A DNA stretch of 64,000 bases from Hemerocallis citrina (GCA_017893485.1 CM030359.1:28045750-28109749), one strand, 5' to 3'; shown: positions 1 to 11,599, counted from the stretch's first letter. Notes: a model not told the origin generated them from the letters alone. Program-made: numbers and translations.

Positions 1-1175
1 TGTTTAGTTTACTACTTACACTTGTCATATGATCATGCCATGCTATCCTTGATCTATTTTGCACATATACATGCTTGTTGGACATTAATAATAAAAATAA
101 CCAAGTCGAGGTTTAAGGGACAGATCTAGTAGTGGATAATTCAGAAATGTGTACTCGAAAGGGGATCCACTGATCCTACGTGATACTTGACATGATTACT
201 TGATACTTGCAAGCAAGACACGATACTTTCCACTTGCACTCTTGACATGTGATTACATGATACATGGAGCTTGAAGCTCAATTACTTGCTTGTCCCCGAG
301 TATACTGCTCTTTATGGTCCACTATGAAATCTAAAGCTAAACTATTGTGTTGTAGCAACCATGTAAGGTGGGATACATGAAGTGCTACCTAGATAGTAAA
401 TCACTACAAGACTTGAACATGCTACTTGAACATGATACTTGAACATGATACATGCTTGCTTGATACTTGACTACATGATACATGAGACTTGTTTACATGA
501 GACATATGAAACTTGATACTTGATACATGAACATATGACACTTGACACTTGACACATGTTTATAAAATACTTGTTCACTTGACACTTGATTTATGCCATG
601 TACAATTAATCACATTACCATGCTAGTTGTTTACCTTGACATCATACTTATACCATGTGCTAGTTAGTTTCCCCATGTGCTTGTGTCCTACATTATAAGT
701 GATCCGTGACTTGCAATTGACAGGTACTTGTGTTTTCTCTTTTCCTCTTTCCTGCATTCGATGAATTGCAGATTTTGGAGATCAGGTTCCAGATGGTATC
801 GGAGACTTGAAGTATTAGTGTTGCTTTTCTTTATTATTATTTCTTGTATTGTGCTTGAACAATAATTGTATTTGTGAGACTTGGATTATTCTTGTATTTT
901 GAGACTTGGATTTATTTCTTGTATTTGGGCGATGTGACCCAAGACTTGTGTTTTATTTAGATCATGACTATTTGAGATTTATGTATTTGGTTTCAAGTAT
1001 TTCTTGCTGGTATTTGACTCATTATGTGCATGTGGTTGATAAATCGCTTCCGACTCTGAATATTTCTCGTGCATGTTGTTAATATTTTCTTTTACAACTT
1101 ATGGAGGATGAAAATCATTCGTTGGGCTTTTGTTACGTACTCGTATTCCGTATTTTTGGGTAGCGGGGCGTGACA
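1..1175 (+). mobile_element. LTR family A, 3' part (truncated by the window edge)
   Basis: This is the 3' portion of a long LTR. It ends in GGGGCGTGACA at 1175 and matches the reverse complement of the family A LTRs that start at 24003, 36638 and 46475: the same terminal block, the same 'cgcttccgact' block and the same 'ggcgatgtgaccca' block. It lies inside a family D LTR, whose homology resumes at 1176. Positions about 170-560 are a degenerate short repeat built on 'catgatacttga'. No gene is seen. Confidence 0.8.
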
Positions 1176-1808
1176 TTAGATTAGGCTATGCTTGGGTCTG
1201 GAACGCATTTAGTATGGGATGCATGCGGATTCAGATTTCCAAGTCTTGCTTGCTTTAGAATAGGCTTGTGATTGGTGCATTTAGTTGTTAGATCATGGCA
1301 TACATAGCACTACAATAATTTAGGATGCACGTTTCTTTTTCCATTCAAGATGGTTTGTGGTTGCCAGTTTGGAGGATCGTTGTTATTATTAGTATTGCGT
1401 CAGTCGAAGTACTGACGTTTCCCACCTTTTAGGTACCGGTTCTATCTTTCGAGCAGGTACAGAGATATCAGAGTCGAGCAGCAGAAGACTCAAGCCGAAG
1501 AGCAAGTCCCAGGGAAGCGGATTGACCATTCAGCGGAGCTTCGGCAGTGAACCGTCGAGTGCCAGTCTGAGAGAAAGTTGTTAACTTTATACAAAGGAGT
1601 GATGTATGTTTGTAATAAGATGTACTGAGTTTATGTAATTTGTATTATTGTCAAGAACAAGACATTGGTTGTAATAAATGATGTAATGACTTATTTGGCT
1701 ATAAAAAGTTTTTAAATTTCCGTGTTATTACTGTGTTGAGATGCATTTGAAGGCAAAGATTCTGGTGAGTGTCACAGATGCCTGGTAACGGGGATTCGGG
1801 GCCCTACA
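1176..1808 (+). mobile_element. LTR family D, 3' end
   Basis: This stretch aligns by eye with 62400-63044, the 3' end of the complete family D solo LTR; both include 'aggatgcacgtttctttttc' and the same last 100 bases. It ends in CCCTACA at 1808, directly followed by integrase codons of a Tat element, so D inserted into that integrase. The left half lies outside the window beyond the nested family A LTR. Bases 1809-1813 (GTATT) should be the target duplication. Confidence 0.85.
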
Positions 1809-2799
1809 GTATTACTGGCCCATAATGCTACAAGACGCCCTCGCTTTAGTCAAGAAGTGTGGCCCTTGTCAACGTTTCTCCGCTGTGAAAAGTGCTCTGC
1901 AAGCGAACCTCCGTCCCCTGGCCAGTCCGACCCCCTTTGCGATGTGGGGGATGGATCTGGTAGGCCCATTCCCGAAGGCAACGGGCCAACGAAAGTTTTT
2001 GATAGTGGCGATCGACTACTTCACGGAGTGGATCGAGGCCGAGCCACTAGCCACGATCACCGAGCAGCAAACCCAATAGTTTTTCTGGAAACACATTGTC
2101 TGCCTATTCGGAATCCCACAAGTGCTTATTACAGACAATGGGACTCAATTCGCGGGTAAACATTTCTGAAGGTTCTGCAAAGATCTCGGGATCCAGCAGC
2201 GTTTTTCTTCGGTATGCCACCCTTAGTCAAACGGTCAGGCCGAGAATGCAAACTGCCAAATCCTAGACGGTCTCAAGAAACGACTCGATAACTCTTCCAA
2301 GGGGTTGTGGGTCGATGAGCTACCGAGCATTCTCTGGGCCCACCGAATGACAAAGAGAATCCCCACGGGAGAGTTGCCATTTAATCTGACATACGGTATG
2401 GAGGCCGTCATTCCCCTAGAGATCGGGATCCCTTTGCCCCGGATCATGGCCTTCGATGAAGCAAGCAACTCAGCATAGTTACGTGCCGACCTAGATCTCA
2501 TAGATGAGGTCAGGGAGAAGTCCGCCATTCGAAGGAACACCTACCAGCAAAGGATCGAGAGGTTCTACAATAAAAAGGTGCATCCCACCAACATCAAGCT
2601 CGGGGACCTCGTCCTCCGGAAGCTGGCGGTATCCAACCCCGGCCAAAAGAGGAAGCTGGCCCCAAACTGGGAAGGTCCATACAAGGTATCTGAGGTCGTA
2701 CGCCCGGGCACGTACCGCCTTACTGACCCAGGAGGCAAGGCTGTCAAGAGGCTCTGGAACGCAGAGCACCTCATCAAATTCCTAGAAGGGGAGGGATAG
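1809..2799 (+). pseudogene. Tat-lineage Ty3/gypsy integrase (degenerate 3' end of pol)
   Basis: This is the C-terminal part of a gypsy polyprotein: the end of the integrase zinc-binding region (KKCGPCQRF), the catalytic core and the DNA-binding tail, ending at a natural stop at 2799. The core residues are visible: Asp in GMDLVGPF, Asp in ITDNGTQF (2131-2150) and Glu in NGQAEN. The whole stretch stays in one frame but carries four stops, at 2077, 2167, 2224 and 2476, so it cannot be functional. The 'RPLASPTPFA..GMDLVGPFP' block and the tail ending near 'LIKFLEGEG' are typical of the Tat/Retand branch of plant gypsy elements. The 5' part of the element lies left of the window, separated by the D/A insertion. 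The family call is confident; the exact sublineage is not. Confidence 0.88.
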
Positions 2800-2927
2800 C
2801 CTCCACAGCTCATGTAAAAATTATGAAAAATGTAATCGGCACGTCGTGCCTTGTTTTTGTGAGGTTCAATTGTGTTGTAAATATACCAACTTTCTTGTAA
2901 CAAGTTCTCATTAAAAGCATGTCTCGG

Positions 2928-3537
2928 CTCGGCATTCGGATGGTGCCGCGAGCCACAAAACCTTCCCTTACAAGCTCAGGGCTCGGCATTCGGATGGTGC
3001 CGTGAGCCACATAAGGGCTCGGCATTCGGATGGTGCCGCGAGCAACAAAACCTTCCCTTACAAGCTCAGGGCTCGGCATTCGGATGGTGCTACGAGACAC
3101 ACAACCTTCCCTTACAAGCTCAGGGCTCGGCATTCGGATGGTGCCGCGAGCCACAAAACCTTCCCTTAAAAGCTCAGGGCTCGACATTCGGATGGTGCCG
3201 CGAGCCACATAACCTTCCCTTACAAGCTCAGGGCTCGGCATTCGGATGGTGCCGCGAGCCACAAAACCTTCCCTTACAAGCTTAGGGCTCCGCATTCGAT
3301 GGTGCCGCGAGCCACAAAACCTGCCCTTACAAGCTCAGGGCTCGGCATTCGGATGGTGCCGCGAGCCACGAAACCTACCTTTACAAGCTCAGGGCTCGAC
3401 ATTCGGATGGTGCCGCGAGCCACAAAACCTTCCCTTACAAACTCAGTGCTCGGCATTTGGATGGTGCCACGAGCCACAAAAAGCCTCCCTTACAGGCTTA
3501 GGACTCAGCATTTGGACGGTACCGTGAGCCACAAAAA
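2928..3537 (+). repeat. 54-bp tandem array (Tat 3' region, array 1)
   Basis: About twelve copies of a 54-base unit are present, with core 'cggatggtgccgcgagcc', for example at 2938, 2992, 3028, 3082, 3136, 3190, 3244, 3351, 3405 and 3459. One unit near 3000 is shortened to about 36 bases. The apparent reading frames here on both strands are repeat artefacts. The array starts about 130 bases after the pol stop. Confidence 0.95.
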
Positions 3538-3540
3538 GCT

Positions 3541-4760
3541 ACACCCGTACCGTCTTCCTAAGAACAAGTGTGGGGGCTCATCGACCCCGAGCAAGGCCGT
3601 GACTTTCTTCAAAGCCACACGACCGTTACGCCCGGCGACGATCTTCAGCTATGCCCATTACCGGCTTTCTCCCCAGTATGGGGGCTCGGCATTTGCCCCT
3701 AGCATGGTTTGGGCTTCTTCAAGCTCATCAACCTATGCGCTCGGCGGAAACCGCCAGCTACACTCGTACCGTCTTCCTGAGAACAAGTGTGGGGGCTCAT
3801 CGTCGACCCCGAGCAAGGCCGTGACTTTCTTCAAAGCCACTCGACCGTTAAGCTCGGCAACGATCTTCAGCTACGTCCATTACCGACTTTCTCCCCGGTG
3901 TGGGGGCTCGGCATCTGCCCCTAGCATGGTTTGGGCTTCTTCAAGCCCATCAACCTATGTGCTCGGTGGCAACCGCCAGCTACACCCGTACCGTCTTCCT
4001 GAGAACAAGTGTGGGGGCTCGTCGTCGACCCTGAGCAAGGTCGTAACTTTCTTCAAAGCCACTCGACCGTTAAGCTCGGCGACGATCTTAAGCTACGCCC
4101 ATTTTCGGCTTTCTCCCCGGTATGGGGGCTCAGCATATGCCCTTAGCATAGTTTGGGTTTCTTCAAGCCCATCAACCTATGCGCTCGGCGGCAACCTCCA
4201 GCTACACCCGTATCGTCTTCTTGAGAACAAGTGTGGGGACTCATCGTCGATCCCGAGCAAGGCCGTGACTTTCTTCAAAGCCACTCGACCGTTAAGCTCG
4301 GCGACGACAGCTACGCCTATTACCGGCTTTCTCCCCGGTGTGGGGGCTCGATATCTGCCCCTAGCATGGTTTGGGCTTCTTCAAACCCATCAACCTATGC
4401 GCTCGGTGGAAACCGCCAGCTACACCCGTATTGTCTTCTTAAGAACAAGTGTGGGGGCTCGTCGTCGACCCCGAGCAAGGCCGTAGCTTTCTTCAAAGCC
4501 ATTCGACCGTTACGCTCGGCGACGACCTTCAGCTACGCCCACTACTGACTTTCTCCATTGTGTGGGGGCTCGACATCTGCCCCGAGCATGGTTTGGGCTT
4601 TTTCAAGACCATTAACCTATGCGCTCGGTGCCAACCGCCAGCTACACTCTTGCCATCTACCTGAGCACAAGAGTGGGGGCTCGTCGTCGACCCCGAGCAA
4701 GGCCGTGGCTTTCTTCAAAACTACTCGATCATCAGCTCGGCAACGACCTTCAACCATGAC
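3541..4760 (+). repeat. About 221-bp tandem array (Tat 3' region, array 2)
   Basis: Six copies of a 218-222 base unit occur. The marker 'aagtgtgggggctc' falls at 3566, 3785, 4007, 4229, 4447 and, altered, at 4669. The long plus-strand frame 3299-4486 exists only because unit lengths are close to multiples of three; it has no recognisable domain and is not called as a gene. Confidence 0.93.
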
Positions 4761-4769
4761 CATTTCAAA

Positions 4770-5435
4770 AAAGTTTTCATTAAGGTTTAGGGCGCCCGCC
4801 TTTGGCAAACGCCCTAAGCTTCGAGTCGTTGGTTGACCCTCCTCTCACCCGCGAGCAACTCGGGGTTTGCAGCTTTCAAAAGCCAAAACTCCGAATTGTT
4901 CGAGGGCGGCAGGGGAGCCACCGACCCAAGGCTCTCTCCGAGCCTCCGAATCAATTGATCAGCCTACCACTTACCAACGAACAACCGGGGGTTTCACGGC
5001 CCTCAAGACCAAAACCCCAAATTGTTTGAGGGTGATTGGTGCGCCAAATTCGGAACCCTCGGGCTAAAGTTCTAATTCTAGGGTGCCCGCCTTCGGCACT
5101 CACCCAAATTGCATGGCAGATGGGCCAATCCCAATTCCTAACAACCAACGAGGAGGGGATGGGGGTTATATTGTCCCCTTAGAAGCGCAATTATTGCGTC
5201 TGGGAAGCCCAAACGACAGAAGGCGAAACGTCGCCATTAATGCTTATCGGAAGGCAAAACGCCACCAGTTATGCGTCGCCTGCCTAAAGTTACTGTGTGG
5301 CCTTCCCCCTCGGCGGCGAACCCCCTGTAAGGCCGAGCCCGACAACAATCCTCACTCAATGAAACTGTCAAGGTTAAAGAAGTCTGGAGTTTTTTCATTA
5401 TTATTACTCATCGCGCACCCATAACGGCGGCACCA
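4770..5435 (+). repeat. Spacer with a diverged duplicated block
   Basis: Two related segments, about 4785-5040 and 5075-5115, begin with 'gcccgcctt.ggca'. Inside the first, the phrase 'aaaacc/ctc cgaattgtt' recurs near 4890 and 5015. This is non-coding spacer between the repeat arrays and the antisense gene of the Tat element. Confidence 0.55.
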
Positions 5436-5471
5436 ATACAATGAAAAGCTTACAAATCACTCATGCTCGAC

Positions 5472-8400
5472 TTAAAACTCAAATTCGGCACTTCCTTCGA
5501 TTTCTTTCTCATGCTCGGCCGGCCCGACCGGGAAAGGCACTCCCGCGAATGAGCTTTCCACATCATCAGGCTGGGCCCCCTCCAATAAAAAGGTCGGAGA
5601 TGGTCCTAATACCAAGTTGCTCGCCTCCTCGATCAAACCGGTGCCGAGCACCAGCTTCAACCTACGGATCTCCAACTCTTTCTCAACAACGGCCTCATGA
5701 AGAAAAGACCCCGAAGCCGACCGCCCGCTAGAAGCATCCGAGATTGACCAGTTCGTCTCGATTACCCACCAGTCCCGATCGGCTATGGCTTTCCTCAGAC
5801 GAGTGACCTCCAAGCCTAGCTCCCTAGACTTGTTCATAAAGTAATTCACTGCAGCTGCTCGGTCCCAAGCTTGCTTTCGTTGGCGAGCCAGAGCCGCCTC
5901 CATGGCCTCCAGCCCAGCTCGGACCAAGGAGGCCTCGGCAGAAATATGGTCGGCACCGAGGACCTCATGCGTCTATCAAAAAGACGAAAAAAACAACAAG
6001 TCACAAAAGAGACTAAAGAGGCACAAGTCATGGAGCATCGGCCAAAAAATTATCTTTCATTAGTTTCAAAATTTTTGTGCTACAAAATGCGGTGGCCAGT
6101 CCGCGCAAGGCACTTACAAAATCAAAAAATAAAAAAACCTAAACTATGCTTGAGGGGGGGGGGGGGGGGGGGTTGGCACCTCTTCGTCAGCCGGGTCGCC
6201 TCCGACCTCCTCTTAGCGAGGGTCTCCCATCTCCTCGCCACCGGGTGCCGGCGGATGCTCCGACTGCCAGTTGTAGTGAAGGTGGTCGACCCTCTTGTCC
6301 GGATAGGTCAATCGGAAATGCTCCTTGGCCCTGTCATAGGCCTCATTCTGCATCAGGATCAGGGCATCCGCCATTGTGATCTCCGCCTCCACCATGGCCT
6401 TCCGCGCCTTCTCAGCTTCCTCCCGGGCCTTCTCCTTGAGGCGCTCCACATCCTTCTTTTGGTAGTCGACTATCGAGGTCATCTGGGCCTCGTGGATGGC
6501 CTCCATGCTCCGAGCCTCCTTTAGCTCGTCCGTCACCTTGGTCAATTCGCAGAGGTACTTCTCCGCGTTCCTCCTCTCGATGAGGACCTCTTTCTCCAAG
6601 CACTTCTGAAAGTGCTGGCCATGAAGCATCACCTGTCAGAGGAAGAAAACGTTAGAAAAAGGCCCTAAAATCTAAATTCAATGCAAGAGTACAAGCACTC
6701 ACCGAGAGTTATGCCTGAGACCACCGCATGAAGGCCATCTCAGACATCTGCACCGCCAGCGCCATGTGATCTCGCTCGGTGGCGAGGTTCCTGACCACCT
6801 CAATGGCCATGGGACCCTCAAGCAGGGAATCCCTTGCGAGAACTGACCAATCAAGGGCATGTGGCCTAAGCCCCTATTGTCCAACCATCTGCTCGGCTGT
6901 GGGCCGAGGTAGAGGAAGCCTCTGCTCCGAGACCTCGAAAGTTCTCTTGCCACCCAAGCTTCCCCCCACCTCCCTAGATGCCCTCGGCGTGTGGTGATGC
7001 TTCTTGGGTCTCTTCATGGATGGCTCTATAACCTCCGAGGTTGGTCTCCTGCTAGACCCCGCGCCTTGAGCAGCCGCATCCTGCTTCGCCTTCTTTTCCT
7101 TCTCCGCCTTCCTCTGGGCGGCAACCTCGAACAAGTCCCGCCTATTGTCGAGCTGCTTGGCCGTCATCTCTGCAAAATAGAAGAAGAGAGGCTAATGTTA
7201 ACAGGAAGGCAGAAAGATTGGAAAATTCAGAACAAAACATACTAGGGTCGGCTGGGCTCAATCCGGCTCGAGCCAGATGCATTTTCGTCACTCGAGGCCA
7301 CCCTATGCTGTGCCCCCGATGATCTTCCCCACCTTCACCCACTCTTTCTCTGTCAGCTCGCTATGCTTTGGAGGCTTATGGTTTGGCTTGAAAAAGTTCC
7401 AAGCGGTCGGAATCCTCCAAGGCTTCTCGCTCCGGACTATAAAGTACTTCTCTTTCCACCCTTTGATGGAGTTCGGAAGGCCGTGCACCACCTTCTTATG
7501 AGGCCTAGGAGAGAAGTAGAAGATTTTCCGCATTGCCCAACGAGCTAATCCCCAAGATTGCGAGGAAGTACGTCAGCTTCGGCTTGACCCTCTTCTCTTG
7601 GCACTTCAAGATAAAGCAGACCAAGTGCTTCCAAGAGTTGGGGCCGTACTACATCGGGCTTAACTTCGCCCAATTCAAGACCCTCTTAATGAAAGGGTGC
7701 AGCGGCAGCCTAAGTCCCGAGACAAAGGCATCCTTGAAAAAAATATAGTAACCCGGCACGAGAGCAGTAGTTGGGCGAATACCGGGGCTCGGAATCAAAA
7801 GTTCGAACTCCCTGGGAATAAAGTAGGCCGCCCTCAAGATGTGCAGGTAGTCTGCCTTCAAGACGCATTGAATGCCATCCATCCTGATCTTCACCCTACT
7901 CTCGTCACCCGGCACGGAGGGAAGAGGATCGAGATCGTTAACGTCGTCAGGATACATCCTAATCGACCCCGGATTTCTAAAGGTGACCAGGGCAAACTCG
8001 AACCCCGGTCTAGGAGCATATTTATTCGGTGGAGGGGGGCTATCTGGAAGGCTCAACTTTCTCTTCCTCCTACGAGGATGAGCTTTCCTCTCCAGAGACG
8101 GTGTTGACAAAGGTGGCAGAGGGGGGAGATCGCCCTCGCCCTCGGCTACCCCTCCTGCGGTGCCTTCCCCCGCATCTCCTTGAACATCGCCCTCCTCGGT
8201 GTCCCAATTGGGCTCCCCCTGATTCCCTTCGGAGTCTTCCTCGCCGTCTTCCTCGTCCTCAATGGCACCCTCCCCCTCGGAATCCTGCCCCTCCTCATCA
8301 CCCTCCTCATCCTCAACGGCCCCCTATCCCTCGGGATCCTGCTCCTCCTCATCACCATCCTCATCCTCAACGTCCCCATCTCCCTCGGGATCATGCTCTT

Positions 8401-8641
8401 CTTCGTCGTCGTCCTCTTCCTCCTCCTCCTTGCCTTCAGCCACGGGTTCCTTCTCCGGCCTACAGGATCTCAAGGTTGGCACGACGAAGACCACATCATC
8501 CCCGCCATCCGACCCTGGATCTGACAGTACCTTCTCTTTAATCCCATAATCGCCCAAGGACCAGGACGTCGATGGGGACTCAGCTTCTCTCTCGGAACGG
8601 CCTGACGAGCCCACCTCGAAGCCAGACTGAGAGCGCGACAT
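5472..8641 (-). pseudogene. Intron-containing antisense gene of a Tat element (putative gypsy-type transposon / Transposase_28 domain)
   Basis: This gene runs opposite to pol, as known for the extra ORFs of Tat-lineage elements; its function is unknown. The start is ATG at 8641 (MSRSQSGFEV). Exon 1 encodes a Ser-rich then very acidic Glu/Asp/Gly stretch, a basic patch (RRRKRK) near 8070, and then a domain containing 'GLRLPLHPFIKRVLN' and, in another frame, 'GLPNSIKGWKE' (about 8110-7300). I recognise this as the putative gypsy-type transposon family (PF04195). An intron at 7242-7170 (GTATG..TGCAG) precedes a Lys/Ala-rich exon. A second intron at 6702-6633 (GTGAGT..GACAG) precedes a long Glu/Lys/Ala coiled-coil exon (6632 to about 6213). 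A third acceptor near 5971 opens a last helical exon ending at 5472. Breaks are an in-frame TAG at 8326-8324 and frame changes near 7650-7530 and 6950-6700, so this copy is dead. Confidence 0.75.
6154..6172. repeat. 19-base poly-G tract
   Basis: An uninterrupted run of G on the plus strand (poly-C in the antisense gene) lies just after the coiled-coil exon. It is likely to be length-variable and error-prone in assembly. Confidence 0.95.
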
Positions 8642-8776
8642 TACGATTCAGAAATACTAACCTGAAGTATCGCGCTTACGGGTAGATCACCGGAAAAAGG
8701 TCGCCGATGACAGGTGAGAAAAACCCTGTTCTTGAAAGTTGGAATACACAAGTAAGGAAATGAAGGAAAGAAAAAT

Positions 8777-8800
8777 GGGGGGGGGGGGGGGTGATTTATA
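8777..8800 (-). promoter_or_regulatory. Possible TATA box and poly-C tract upstream of the antisense gene
   Basis: On the minus strand TATAAAT (8800-8794) lies about 155 bases before the ATG at 8641. It is followed downstream by a 15-base C run (8791-8777). The spacing suits a plant promoter with a 5' leader of about 120 bases, but no other core element is evident. Confidence 0.35.
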
Positions 8801-8899
8801 ACAGAGAAAGAGACTCCTCGATTTTTGCAAAAAGATATGGCCATTGGATCTTAATCATCAAGATCTAACGGCCGCTAGGATCTAAAGTCGCTTCGATTC

Positions 8900-9119
8900 T
8901 TGCGCACATGACGTCAGCAGTTGACACAAGATTACCCTAATGCCCCCAGGCATTTTCAACAAGTCAGGAGGGTCGACGCTCGGATGTCACCGCGAGCGAC
9001 AAAGGCTTCTATACCCTAAGCATTAAATGAAATGAAATCATTAGATTTCATTCGATCGCCATTACCAATGTACCGTCCCACCGATGACGAACCACTCAGA
9101 AGCTCCAACAAGTTTTGGG
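8900..9119. other. Unique spacer upstream of the antisense gene
   Basis: Between the antisense gene leader and array 3 there is about 220 bases of non-repetitive sequence. It includes a lone diverged copy of the array core ('ctcggatgtcaccgcgagcg', near 8979). No gene is seen. Confidence 0.5.
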
Positions 9120-10372
9120 GGCTGAACGCTCAGACGACACCACGAGCCCCAAAATCCTCCTCTATTTCATAGGAGGTTAGGAGCTCGGATGGCACCACGA
9201 GCCCCAAAGTCCTCCTCTATTTCACAGGAGGCTCGGAGCTCGGATGGCACCGCGAGCCCCAAAATCCTCCTTTATTTCATAGGAGGCTCAGAGCTCGGAT
9301 GGCACCGTGAGCCCCAAAATCCTCCTCTATTCAACATAAGGCTCGGAGCTCGGATGGCACCGTAGGCCCCAAAATCCTCCTCTATTTCACAGGAGGCTCA
9401 GAGCTCGGATGGAATTGCGAGCCCCAAAATCCTCCTCTATTCAACAGGAGGCTCGGAGCTCGGATGGCACCGCGAGCTCCAAAATCCTCCTCTATTTCAC
9501 AGGAGGCTCGGATGGTACCGCGAGCCCCAAAATCCTCCTCTATTCAACAGGAGGCTCGGAGCTCGGATGGCACCGTGAGCCCTAAAGTCCTCTTCTATTC
9601 AACAGGAGGCTCGGAGCTCGGATGGCACCACGAGCCCCAAAATCCTCCTCTATTCAACAGAAGGCTTGGAGCTCGGATGGCACCGTGAGCCCCAAAATCC
9701 TCCTCTATTCAACAGGAGGCTCGTAGCTCGGATGGCGCCGCAAGCCCCAAAATCCTACTCTATTCAACAGGAGGCTCGGAGCTCGGATGGAACCGCGAGC
9801 CCCAAAATCCTCCTCTATTCAACAGGAGGCTCGGAGCTCGGATGGAACCGCGAGCACCAAAATCCTCCTCTATTCAACAGGAGGCTCGAAGCTCGGATGG
9901 CACCGCGAGCCCCAAAATCCTCCACTATTTCACAGGAGGCTCAGAGCTCGGATGGCACCGCGAGTCCCAAAATCCTCCTCTATTCAACAGGAGGCTCGGA
10001 ACTCGGATGGCACCCCGAGCCCCAAAATCCTCCTCTATTTCACAGGAGGCTCGGAGCTCGGATGGCACCACGAGCCCCAAAATCCTCCTCTATTCAACAG
10101 GAGGCTCGGAGCTCGGATGGCACCATGAGCCCTAAAATCCTGCTCTATTTCACAGGAGGCTCGGAGCTCGGATGGCACCGCGAGCCCCAAAATCCTCCTC
10201 TATTCAACAGAAGGCTCGGAGCTCGGATGGCACCGTGAGCCCCAAAATCCTCCTCTATTCAACAGGAGGCTCGTAGCTCGGATGGCACCGCGAGCCCCAA
10301 AATCCTCCTCTATTCAACAGGAGACTCGGAGCTCAGATGGCACCGCGAGCCCCAAAATCCTCCTCTATGGAA
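9120..10372 (+). repeat. 55-bp tandem array (Tat 3' region, array 3)
   Basis: About 23 copies of a 55-base unit are present, with core 'ctcggatggcaccgcgagcc' followed by 'aaaatcctcctctatt' and then 'caacaggagg' or 'tcacaggagg'. Because 55 is not a multiple of three, several overlapping frames stay open; none is a gene. The core is clearly related to array 1 on the other side of the antisense gene. Confidence 0.95.
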
Positions 10373-10835
10373 CAAGTGAGGGGCTCGTCTACCGACCCTC
10401 GACGCTCAGCAAGAGGAACCCTTACTCAACAGATCTCAGCATCCCATTGCTTTTCCGACAAGTGAGGAGCTCATTTACCGACCCTCGATGCTCGGCAAGA
10501 AGACCCCATACTCAACAAATCTCAGCGTCCCCTTGCTTTTCCAACAAGTGAGGCGCTCGTCTACCGACCCTCGACGATCGGCAAGAAGACCCCCTACTCA
10601 ACAAATCTCGACATCCTCTTACTTTTCCAACAAGTAAGGGGCTCGTGTACCGACCCTAGACGCTCGGCAGGAAGACCCCCTACTCAACAGATCCCGGCGT
10701 CCCCTTACTTTTCCAACAAGTGAGGGGCTCGTCTACCGACCCTCGATGCTCGGCAGGAAGACCCCCTACTCAACAGATATCGGCGTCCCCTTACTTTTCC
10801 AACAAGTGAGGGGCTCGTCTACCAACTTTCCATGC
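10373..10835 (+). repeat. About 86-bp tandem array (Tat 3' region, array 4)
   Basis: Just over five copies of an 86-87 base unit occur, marked by 'caagtgaggggctcgtctac' at about 10372, 10459, 10545, 10632, 10718 and 10804. Units share 'ctcggca.gaagacccc' with each other but not with array 3. Confidence 0.93.
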
Positions 10836-11021
10836 TCGGCAAACCTAGCTCCGACTCTTCCGTGCCCGGCACTTCGCATGACTCCAATAGGGGATCCCTT
10901 CACCCTACCCCTCTGACCTCTTCTGGAAGATACAAATCCCATTTTTCACTGTACACACCACCCTGCTCTTCCTACAGAGGCAAAGAACCACTCCTACACG
11001 ATCGGGGCACCCAGCCCTCCA

Positions 11022-11037
11022 GGAGTGGGGGGCTTTT
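11022..11037 (+). promoter_or_regulatory. Polypurine tract of the Tat element
   Basis: A purine-rich run, 'ggagtggggggcttt', lies directly before the TG that starts the 3' LTR. In gypsy elements this primes plus-strand DNA synthesis. Confidence 0.7.
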
Positions 11038-11590
11038 GATATGTGTCGGATGACGTGGCCCCTCCTGGGCAAAGGATCCCCTAAAAAAGCGTTCACCGTC
11101 GGATCATCCGAGTCTGCCACGTCAGCCTGGAAACCACCCCGGCCCCCACCACATCACCCTTATACTGCTTGGGCTTCTGCCACTCCAGGCCCACGGGTAA
11201 CTGGTCCAGACCCGGTTGGTTTCTTCTATAAATACCAGACCCTTTACCCCTTCCACAGGTAATCAATCTTTCCCCTCTCAAACCCTAGTTGCTATTGCTC
11301 TCTTTCAGTAGCTGACTAGATCGTCGGAGGGTCTGCCACCCGGACCAACCCCAGTGTTTCTAGACCGAGTGCAGGTACACGAGACCCCGGTATCTGAGCC
11401 TCCATATCCGAGCCGAGCCTCCAGATCTGAGCTGAGCATCCTATCTCCGCCTCACTCCTGCCTACTCCCGAGCCGTTCCTCTGGCCGAGGGTCGGGGCCA
11501 CCGTCCGCACTAAAGCTTCCGCAAAAATACAAATCGAGAAAAACTCACACCTGGTGCATCCAAACCCCCCAAAAATAAACTGCATCAACA
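11038..11590 (+). mobile_element. 3' LTR of the Tat-type element
   Basis: A 553-base LTR starts TGATATG after the polypurine tract and ends CATCAACA at 11590. It has a clear TATA box (TATAAATA, 11227-11234) for the U3/R boundary. Sequence changes abruptly at 11591 to AT-rich family B LTR, so the Tat element inserted into a B LTR; bases 11591-11595 (CCCAC) should be its target duplication. The 5' LTR is outside the window. Confidence 0.75.
11227..11234 (+). promoter_or_regulatory. TATA box of the Tat LTR
   Basis: TATAAATA lies about 190 bases into the LTR, followed by a leader with 'cctctcaaaccctag'. This is the expected layout of a U3 promoter. Confidence 0.65.
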
Positions 11591-11599
11591 CCCACCTCA

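Noticed and set aside
3299..4486. Long plus-strand open frame (395 codons) with a Ser/Pro-rich product
   Set aside because: It coincides exactly with the 54-bp and 221-bp tandem arrays; openness follows from repeat lengths near multiples of three, and other frames are open there too.
8029..8549. Plus-strand Pro/Ser/Leu-rich frames
   Set aside because: They are the complement of the acidic stretch of the antisense gene, whose own frame continues into a recognisable domain.
9464..10551. Several overlapping plus-strand frames (up to 190 codons) rich in 'GWH.EPQNPPLF' or 'APKSSS' repeats
   Set aside because: They are the three frames of the 55-bp satellite array; there is no start context, domain or codon bias.
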